In this document: piece after piece, positions 58,206-64,000 of the stretch
How the letters are laid out: every line of letters starts with the position of its first letter
Numbering within the stretch: position 1 is the stretch's first letter
Assembly: GCF_934294775.1 (NCBI RefSeq)
Contig: NZ_CAKRAH010000004.1
Location: 35,696-99,695 of the forward strand
DNA: 64,000 nucleotides
Source: an uncultured Dorea sp.
GTDB taxonomy: Bacteria; Bacillota; Clostridia; Lachnospirales; Lachnospiraceae
Reading direction: 5' to 3'
Made by a program: the position numbers and the translations under genes
The notes under the pieces: model-generated
The model's input: the letters and a program-made list of their open reading frames with translations, nothing else
The model's database searches: none
Told to the model about the DNA's origin: nothing

Positions 58206-59855
58206 CTATCTCGGCATTCCCTTCTCTTCATCCGCAACATACTCAAAGAAATCAAAGTCCGCATAATGCTTATGCAGCACTCTGTCCGCACAGGTCAGTC
58301 CCACGAATGTTCCTGTGAACTCCCCGTACTTGCAATACTCATCTGAGAATTTCGTTGTATCAAATGGTCCGCCAATCTTCACATACTGCTCTCCGTCATA
58401 GCTCCACTCGAACCATGATTTTCTTCCTTCGATATTCAGACGTAAATAAATCGGCACATCCTCTACCGGGATTCTGGTGTTCAGAAGCTCGGTCTTGGTT
58501 CCATTTTCCAAGTGGATGATGGAAAGTGCGCTCTGTCCCAGTGTCTGGCTGTAATATTTCCGTAGGTTGATGTAGTTCATGTTGTCGTAGTACATGATAA
58601 GACCTGCGCTGTGCTGGTGTACTTCCGGCTTGAATTCCATCTTGGTCGTCACTCTTGCGTAGACACTTGTAAGCTTTCTCGCAAGAATGCTGACTTTATT
58701 CAGTGATGTTCTGGACTCCTGTCCACGGATTCTGACATAACCCGGACGAGCCTTCACATCGGCAAATCTCTGTGGCATGATTCTTGGTGCATAATACCAG
58801 TTGCCAAGTTCCTCATCGTCAAAATCATCAAAGTCAGGAATCTGTGGAACCGGATATTCCAGAAGCTTACTTTCTTCTACATACTCTTTCGCAAGATTGT
58901 CATCGTCATACATACGAAGCCATCCGTCGTCTGTCCATTTCATCTTCTGGATCGCAGTCTCGCGGCCTAATGTACAACGAAGTTCCGGTGCAAATGGTCT
59001 GGCACACAGATGTACAAGATATACTTCTCCAAGCGGAGTCTCTACATAACTTCCATGTCCGGATTTCTGAAGCACACTGTCCGGATTGTAATATTTCGGT
59101 TTCAGATGATCCGGATCCTGGCGTTCATATGACACACCCGGTACACTTGTCACGATCGGGTTTGTCGGATCTCCTTCATACGGTCCCCATACATTTTTGG
59201 AACGTCCCATTGTAACGCAGTGGTTATAACCAGTTCCACCTTCTGCGCACATGATGTAATAATAGCCATTACGTTTCGTCAGGTGCGGTGCCTCGATACA
59301 TCCACGGTCTGTACCGCCGTTCCAGATACGCTTTGGATAGCCGATGACTTCTTTTTTTTCAGGAGAATATTCTACCATGCAGATCGCACCTGGTTTTTCA
59401 TATCCTTCACGTGTCTCCCACTCAAGAGAAACCACCCATTTTCTTCCATCATCATCATGAAGTATCGATGCGTCAAATCCTGCCGAATGCAGATACACCG
59501 GCTCACTCCATGGTCCGCGGATGTCTTTTGCCGTGATCACATAGTTGTCCACGTCAAAATATCTTGCATTCATGGAATTCATCACACCATACACTACATA
59601 GAACAAGTCTTCCTGCTCACAGTACGTCAGGCATGGTGCCCAGATTCCTTTTGCTGACGGAAGCTTCTTAAGGTCCACTTGCTCATCGTCTGTCAGCACG
59701 TGTGTATACAGTTCCCAGTTCTTCATATCTTTCGAATGATACACCGGAATTCCCGGCATCCATTCAAATGTTGATACTGCTATATAATAATCGTCCCCTT
59801 TTCTGCAAATGCTCGGGTCCGGGTTGAATCCTTTAAAAATCGGGTTATGAATCAT
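58206..59855 (-). CDS. GH43 glycosidase (beta-xylosidase / arabinofuranosidase type)
   Basis: The 549 residues comprise an N-terminal five-bladed GH43 propeller and a C-terminal beta-sandwich (from about 330, LGNWYYAPRIMP onwards). Catalytic residues are visible: base Asp13 in GFNPDPSIC, pKa-setting Asp in AGFDASILHDDDG and acid Glu in GCIEAPHLTKRNGYYYI. This layout is that of XynB-type beta-xylosidases cleaving xylo- or arabino-oligosaccharides; there is no signal peptide, so it acts in the cytoplasm. I start at the ATG before IHNPIF, with AGGAGG upstream. It is the last gene of the symporter-GH5-GH43 unit. Confidence 0.92.
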   Translation of the reverse strand: MIHNPIFKGFNPDPSICRKGDDYYIAVSTFEWMPGIPVYHSKDMKNWELYTHVLTDDEQVDLKKLPSAKGIWAPCLTYCEQEDLFYVVYGVMNSMNARYFDVDNYVITAKDIRGPWSEPVYLHSAGFDASILHDDDGRKWVVSLEWETREGYEKPGAICMVEYSPEKKEVIGYPKRIWNGGTDRGCIEAPHLTKRNGYYYIMCAEGGTGYNHCVTMGRSKNVWGPYEGDPTNPIVTSVPGVSYERQDPDHLKPKYYNPDSVLQKSGHGSYVETPLGEVYLVHLCARPFAPELRCTLGRETAIQKMKWTDDGWLRMYDDDNLAKEYVEESKLLEYPVPQIPDFDDFDDEELGNWYYAPRIMPQRFADVKARPGYVRIRGQESRTSLNKVSILARKLTSVYARVTTKMEFKPEVHQHSAGLIMYYDNMNYINLRKYYSQTLGQSALSIIHLENGTKTELLNTRIPVEDVPIYLRLNIEGRKSWFEWSYDGEQYVKIGGPFDTTKFSDEYCKYGEFTGTFVGLTCADRVLHKHYADFDFFEYVADEEKGMPR

Positions 59856-59949
59856 GACTTTTCCTCCTCTATGACAAGCTGCCGTCGCATCAATAGACTG
59901 GCATTTCATTTCTCTTTTCCATCTTCAATCTATTATTCCAAGCCTTCAA

Positions 59950-61116
59950 TTACACTCTCGGAAACCATCCAAAGTCCACACATCTTCCAAGATCCCAGCT
60001 GTCCCATCCGGTCCAGCCTTTCGTATTGATCGTATCTGTCAGAAGCTTATAGCTCCAGTAGAAATATCCGCTTCCTGCATTCCATGCCGCAAGCTGTGCC
60101 TCAGCCACTGCCTGATAAATCTTCTTCTTTTCTTCCGCTGTTACAGCACTTTCCACTTCTCCGTCCAGTCCGTTAAGTACTGACTGTCCGCCCTTGGTAT
60201 CCCATCCGCATGCCAGCGAATTGAACAGACACCATTCACCACAGATTACAGGGAAATAGTTTTCCATTTCTTCGATGTCTTTTTTGAAATGTTCTTTGAT
60301 ATATGTCGTATATCCTTCCACCGTCTGCTCACAACCGTTCGCCTCTGCGACCATCAGATACTGATGCGTATCCAGAACAACATTCTTATACTTTTCTTCC
60401 TGCATGTAATCTTTCCATGCTTTCAGTTCAAATCCGTCATGGATGACTACATATTTTTCCTCCGGCATATATGCGCGGATTCTGTCGTATGCTTCTTTGT
60501 AGAACTTTTTTAAGAAATCAAGTGTCACAGGTCCGGAACCTTCTGCCAGTTCCGGATCGACTGCCGGATATCTCTCCGGCACATTCATGATCTTCCACAT
60601 ATTTTCTGTGACCGGCTCATTAATGATCTCGATGCCCCATAAGCCTTTTCTTGTTCCGTAGCGCTTAGCCAGACGTTCCAGAACGGTCAGGACGAATTCT
60701 ACTTCTTCCGGGTTCTGTGCCCATTTGCACACCCCGCTGATGCCTCCGTTGTCGAATCCATTCTGACTGAGAGGAGCCGTGTGAAGATCGATCAATACCT
60801 GCAAACCATACGCTTCCGCCCAGTTAAATGCCTTGTCTAATTCTTCGATACATCCAATAAATGGTTCTCTGTCTCCAAAGATAAAATACGGAACCGGAAT
60901 TCTGACAGCCTCCATTCCCATGGATTTGATCGTTACAAAATCACGCTCTGTAATGTATTCGGAACGATGGATCTTGATCCTTGCTTCATATACTTCTCTG
61001 GAAAGCTGTCTTGGCAGGTAGTATTCATCTTCCGCTGTTGTGCCGTCAAATAATGCCGGGCTCATCCATTTTTCCAATACCAGCCAGTTTCCAAGATTGA
61101 CTCCTTTTACTTTCAT
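59950..61116 (-). CDS. GH5 glycosidase, exo-1,3-glucanase-like
   Basis: The 388 residues form a GH5 TIM barrel. The start GVNLGNWLVLEKWMSPALFDG closely follows the pattern of fungal exo-beta-1,3-glucanases (GH5_9). The acid/base is Glu167 in GIEIINEP and the nucleophile is Glu294 in VICGEWCLF; VRIPVPYFIF and LIDLHTAPLSQNGFDNGG are substrate-site blocks. No signal peptide, so imported oligosaccharides are the likely substrate. It lies 13 bases after the symporter gene. Beta-1,3-glucoside or beta-glucoside specificity is inferred from the N-terminal pattern. Confidence 0.9.
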   Translation of the reverse strand: MKVKGVNLGNWLVLEKWMSPALFDGTTAEDEYYLPRQLSREVYEARIKIHRSEYITERDFVTIKSMGMEAVRIPVPYFIFGDREPFIGCIEELDKAFNWAEAYGLQVLIDLHTAPLSQNGFDNGGISGVCKWAQNPEEVEFVLTVLERLAKRYGTRKGLWGIEIINEPVTENMWKIMNVPERYPAVDPELAEGSGPVTLDFLKKFYKEAYDRIRAYMPEEKYVVIHDGFELKAWKDYMQEEKYKNVVLDTHQYLMVAEANGCEQTVEGYTTYIKEHFKKDIEEMENYFPVICGEWCLFNSLACGWDTKGGQSVLNGLDGEVESAVTAEEKKKIYQAVAEAQLAAWNAGSGYFYWSYKLLTDTINTKGWTGWDSWDLGRCVDFGWFPRV

Positions 61117-61129
61117 GATTCATTTCCTC

Positions 61130-62500
61130 CTACTTTGCCTGACGTGCTTTCAAATCTGCAATGATCTGTGAGAACTCTTTATCCAGTTTCCAGAATTTCA
61201 TAATGATCAGACCGCATGCATACACTGCGATCGGAATCCACACGAAGCAGATCTCGATCGAACGGAGTGCAGATGCTGACTGCACTGCTGCATCTCCTAC
61301 ATATCCGCCGACTTCCAGGATCATACCAAGAAGTGCAGATCCGATACCATTTCCAATCTTATATCCAAAACTGCATGCACTGTTTACCAACCCTTCGGTA
61401 CGGTATCCGGTTTTCCACTCACCATAGTCGATCGTATCAGATACCATTGCCCACATGGTTGCACCGCCGCATGCATTACCAATACCACGGATCACACTGG
61501 ATACTACGATTCCGGCCATGGAACCACCGGCAAAATTAAGAAGTAACATTCCCACAATATCCAGTACCAGACCGATGGAGAATACATTTCTCTTTCCGAG
61601 GCGTTTTACCAGCATTGCGATGAAGAACATTCCAAGGATCTGTACGATATTGAAGATTCCGTTGATTGTTGATACAAGGTTTTTATCACCTAAAATGTCT
61701 TTTGCATAATACACAGTTGCCCCGCCATTTACCGAATACATCAGGAAAAATAATGCAAGCATACCTGTCATCATAATCCAGTATTTGTTCTTGAATAATG
61801 CCTTGATGCCTTCTTTGAATGGTACATCTTCTGCTTTTCCGTCTTCGCCTGCAGATGCCGGTTTTACTCTTTCTTTTGTTCCGAAGAAGTTAAAAAGGAA
61901 TGCCACAACCGCTACCAGTCCGAATACGCAGAATGTCTTTGTCCATGCAGATGCGTTGTTACCGAATTTTTCAACCAGTGGTAATGTAAATGTATTGATT
62001 GTTAATGTTCCTGCTGTTGCTAACAGATTTCTGAAAATACTCAATACAGATCTTTCATACGGATCCTGTGTCATCAGCGCATTCAGTGCGGAATATGGCA
62101 CATTGATTGCTGTATAAATGACTGTGGATACCAGGTTATATGTAATGAATACATACACAAGTTTCGGAGTTGCTGCCCAGCTTGTCGGTACTGAGAAGAG
62201 CAGGATTCCCGAAATTGCAAACGGGATACACATCCGTAAGATCCAAGGTCTTGCTTTACCGAATTTTGACTTTGTACGGTCAACGATCATACCCATGATG
62301 ATGTCACTGACACCGTCAAAAATTCGTGATACCATCATAATTGTTCCGACTGCCAGTGCGCTTACTTTCGCATAGTCCGTATAGTAGAACAGTAAGAATG
62401 CTGACATAGCAGTATAAATAATGTTACATCCGAAATCCCCACATCCATAGGAGAATCTTTCAAATACTTTTGAAAAGGTCAATTTGTTCTTTGATTCCAT
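61130..62500 (-). CDS. GPH-family glycoside/pentoside:cation symporter
   Basis: The 456 residues are a 12-helix MFS-like carrier of the glycoside-pentoside-hexuronide (MelB/XynP-type) family. The helix 1-2 region FSYGCGDFGCNIIYTAMSAFLLFYYTDYA contains the cation-site Asp, and DGVSDIIMGMIVDRTKSKFGKARPWIL is the family signature loop. It should import the oligosaccharide that the adjacent GH5 and GH43 enzymes hydrolyse. It is the first gene of the unit and divergent from the AraC regulator. The ATG follows GAGGAAAG. Confidence 0.92.
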   Translation of the reverse strand: MESKNKLTFSKVFERFSYGCGDFGCNIIYTAMSAFLLFYYTDYAKVSALAVGTIMMVSRIFDGVSDIIMGMIVDRTKSKFGKARPWILRMCIPFAISGILLFSVPTSWAATPKLVYVFITYNLVSTVIYTAINVPYSALNALMTQDPYERSVLSIFRNLLATAGTLTINTFTLPLVEKFGNNASAWTKTFCVFGLVAVVAFLFNFFGTKERVKPASAGEDGKAEDVPFKEGIKALFKNKYWIMMTGMLALFFLMYSVNGGATVYYAKDILGDKNLVSTINGIFNIVQILGMFFIAMLVKRLGKRNVFSIGLVLDIVGMLLLNFAGGSMAGIVVSSVIRGIGNACGGATMWAMVSDTIDYGEWKTGYRTEGLVNSACSFGYKIGNGIGSALLGMILEVGGYVGDAAVQSASALRSIEICFVWIPIAVYACGLIIMKFWKLDKEFSQIIADLKARQAK

Positions 62501-62703
62501 CGTATCTTTCCTCTTTCATAATAGACTTACTATATACGTTTTGTTCTTTGTGCACTGAACAACCTTTTGTTTACGCTATTATAGTACCATATACGATATA
62601 TGCCGGATAGGTCTTATCGTATGCAAAATATAGGTCGATATTCTCTTTTTATGTTTCTTATGTTATACTACACTCATATCTGCAGATCCCGCAGCCTGCC
62701 AGA

Positions 62704-62750
62704 GAATATAGAAAACCTGTCACCCTCAGCTTCTCTTGCATACTTTGGTA
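62704..62750. repeat. Dispersed palindrome family 1, copy I
   Basis: ATATAGAAAACCTGTCACCC and TCAGCTTCTCTTGCATACTT share the ordered blocks of the other copies, with a mutated centre. A second half, TATCCATAAAGACCTGCTGC, follows to 62770. This repeat lies in the 320-base divergent region between the symporter and AraC genes; otherwise I see A+T-rich promoter sequence near 62580-62660 only. Confidence 0.6.
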
Positions 62751-62821
62751 TCCATAAAGACCTGCTGCTTATATAATCTATTACTTTTTTACAATATTAT
62801 CTGAAAGGAGACCTTAAATCT

Positions 62822-63733
62822 ATGCCAAAGCTTAGTTCCACACACCTTCGGTTTACACCCAAAAAGAAAACTTCAACTTCTGACTCTCCAGATGACTCCA
62901 CCTTCTCCTACGAAGTCATCTCCACCCTGGAATCTACCGGTGTCCACTTCCGTACCTCCATTGATCCCGGAAGTTATGTTCCCGCCCATCTGCATCACGC
63001 CGTGGAGATCATCTACTTATTAGAGGGCAGCCTTACCGTCACGATAGAATCATCCGTCCGCGAATACCACGCCGGAGAATGCGTCCTCATCAACGCTGAT
63101 ATCATCCATTCAACAAAATGTACTGCACCGAACAAGGCAATTCTTTTCCAGATACCACTTTCATTCCTGTCTCTGTATCTGCCGGATGCCGAACAGCTGG
63201 TATTCAATCTGGATAACCCGGAAGGCAGCGATATCCGGCGCACCAAGTTAGACATTTTCAAAGATACACTGACACAGATGCAGATTGTCAACGACATCCG
63301 CCCGGAAGGATTCATCCTGCGTTTTAACAGCCTGCTGTTTGAAATCCTGTTCCAGCTTTTTCACAATTTTTGTGTCCGTGTGGTCCACAGCAACCAGTCC
63401 CAGCGCGACAAGGACCGCGTAAGACTTGACACCATTCTGAATTATATTAACCAGAATTACCGCCGGCATATCAGTATTGAAGAAATCGCCGGAGTTGCCT
63501 ACCTGCAGTCCGGATATTTCTGCCGTTTTTTCAAAAAATGTATGGGAATTACGTTTTTAGAATATCAGAATGAATTACGACTTTCTTATATTTATCAGGA
63601 TATTATTGCGACCGATGATTCGATCAAGGATATATTAGAACGGCATGGATTTACGAATTATAAGCTGTTCCGAAGGATGTTCTCTGAGCACTTTGAGGCT
63701 ACGCCTACGGAAGTCAGGAAGATGCGGGAATAA
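62822..63733 (+). CDS. AraC-family regulator with cupin sensor
   Basis: The 303 residues have an N-terminal cupin (SYVPAHLHHAVEIIYLLEGSLTVTIESSVREYHAGECVLINADIIHS core, residues 46-95), a helical linker and a C-terminal double HTH of the AraC type (HISIEEIAGVAYLQSGYFCRFFKKCMGITFLEYQNELRLSYI, then a second helix pair ending FEATPTEVRKMRE). It probably senses a sugar through the cupin and activates the divergent symporter-GH5-GH43 operon. The ATG follows AAAGGAG. Confidence 0.93.
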   Translation: MPKLSSTHLRFTPKKKTSTSDSPDDSTFSYEVISTLESTGVHFRTSIDPGSYVPAHLHHAVEIIYLLEGSLTVTIESSVREYHAGECVLINADIIHSTKCTAPNKAILFQIPLSFLSLYLPDAEQLVFNLDNPEGSDIRRTKLDIFKDTLTQMQIVNDIRPEGFILRFNSLLFEILFQLFHNFCVRVVHSNQSQRDKDRVRLDTILNYINQNYRRHISIEEIAGVAYLQSGYFCRFFKKCMGITFLEYQNELRLSYIYQDIIATDDSIKDILERHGFTNYKLFRRMFSEHFEATPTEVRKMRE

Positions 63734-63762
63734 GTCACATGGGCACGTGTTCGTTGCAATTA

Positions 63763-63809
63763 AAACAGGCTGCTCTTCTATATTTTGCATATTTTTGAGC
63801 AGCCTGTTT
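63763..63809. terminator. Bidirectional terminator
   Basis: AAACAGGCTGCTC and GAGCAGCCTGTTT are perfect 13-base arms with a 21-base loop. It ends the araC-type gene and also faces the reductase fragment from the other side. Confidence 0.9.
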
Positions 63810-63812
63810 CTT

Positions 63813-63905
63813 CTATTTTGCTCCCTTTGCACACTCTTTTGCGAGTAAATCAGAATTGCTGCCTCCCTGGAGACTTGTTGATATGATCAATACTTTTTTT
63901 GCCAT
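63813..63905 (-). pseudogene. NAD(P)H-dependent FMN reductase, N-terminal fragment
   Basis: A frame of 30 codons has a good start (AAAGGGGAAATT before the ATG) and reads MAKKVLIISTSLQGGSNSDL then LAKECAKGAK and a stop. This is the first beta strand and FMN-phosphate loop (STSxxGxSNSDLLAxE.xxGA) of flavodoxin-like FMN reductases, which normally have 150-200 residues. The stop lies directly beside a terminator, so the rest was deleted. Positions 63906-64000 hold its promoter-like A+T-rich region and a short inverted AAAAGCAG/CTGCTTTT repeat. Confidence 0.7.
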
Positions 63906-64000
63906 GCTTAAATTTCCCCTTTTTCACAATGTCATTAACTTTAGCAAAAAGCAGAAATCGTAAGCATTTATAAAACTATGATTCCTGCTTTTTGATTTTT

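Overview
The window looks like a chromosome segment of a spore-forming, gut-type Firmicute of the family Lachnospiraceae (Dorea / Mediterraneibacter / Blautia-like; genus not certain). This rests on moderate G+C, strong AGGAGG-type ribosome binding sites, SpoVG, a stand-alone Spo0A C-terminal domain protein, the paired GlgC/GlgD glycogen enzymes, a PPi-type phosphofructokinase, a PotC-PotD fusion and a T-box leader on metG.

Layout. 0.4-3.1 kb: glgC-glgD-spoVG (minus). 3.4-8.3 kb: murC, then a replication-loader operon (DnaD-like, DnaC/DnaI-like, prs), with DnaA boxes between murC and dnaD. 8.5-14.4 kb: asnS, a VanRS-like two-component pair and a YhaO/YhaN nuclease-ATPase pair (all minus). 14.5-16.5 kb: PPi-phosphofructokinase and a queuosine-precursor transporter behind a probable preQ1-I riboswitch. 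16.7-24 kb: a large secreted protein, an RNA-methylase-like protein with a possibly leaderless mRNA, and a second, very large sensor kinase with its regulator. 24.2-27.2 kb: the Spo0A-C protein, two copies of an unrecognised structured RNA-like element, a cupin, and a GntR regulator with a membrane protein. 27.3-30.6 kb: lipase, citrate synthase, ksgA. 30.8-33.4 kb: a UbiD/UbiX/LpdD decarboxylase operon sitting between ksgA and tatD. 33.6-37.3 kb: tatD, a helically phased DnaA-box cluster, metG and its T-box leader. 37.4-40.6 kb: azlCD and a DUF885 metallopeptidase. 40.6-44.4 kb: a decayed RHS/polymorphic-toxin island with orphan genes and an Rpn-type nuclease/transposase gene. 44.5-49.4 kb: a polyamine uptake operon with its XRE-cupin regulator. 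49.7-53.5 kb: an M20 dipeptidase, a YfcC-type carrier and a divergent regulator. 53.6-54.7 kb: a broken hipBA module with intact operators. 54.8-58 kb: a U32-like protein, a metallo-beta-lactamase hydrolase and a Uma2 nuclease. 58.2-63.7 kb: a glycan-use locus (GH43, GH5, GPH symporter, AraC regulator). 63.8-63.9 kb: an FMN-reductase stump.

Recurrent intergenic structure is a main feature. I see three dispersed families by eye: (1) about 40-bp palindromes built round an AGAACCTGCC...GGCAGGTTCT core, with eight recognisable copies; (2) a roughly 70-95-bp MITE-like palindrome in three copies, one of which truncates the RHS remnant; (3) GGGGACGG palindromes, including a 44-bp tandem duplication. 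Gene remnants (RHS, hipA, a ribokinase tail, an FMN-reductase head) show the right half of the window is undergoing decay and turnover. The most interesting unexplained items are the paired covarying RNA-like elements at 24.65 and 25.33 kb, the phased DnaA boxes at 34.46-34.54 kb and the Ig-like insertion within the PotA ATPase. No tRNA, rRNA or CRISPR array was recognised. All family assignments come from reading motifs; no database search was run.
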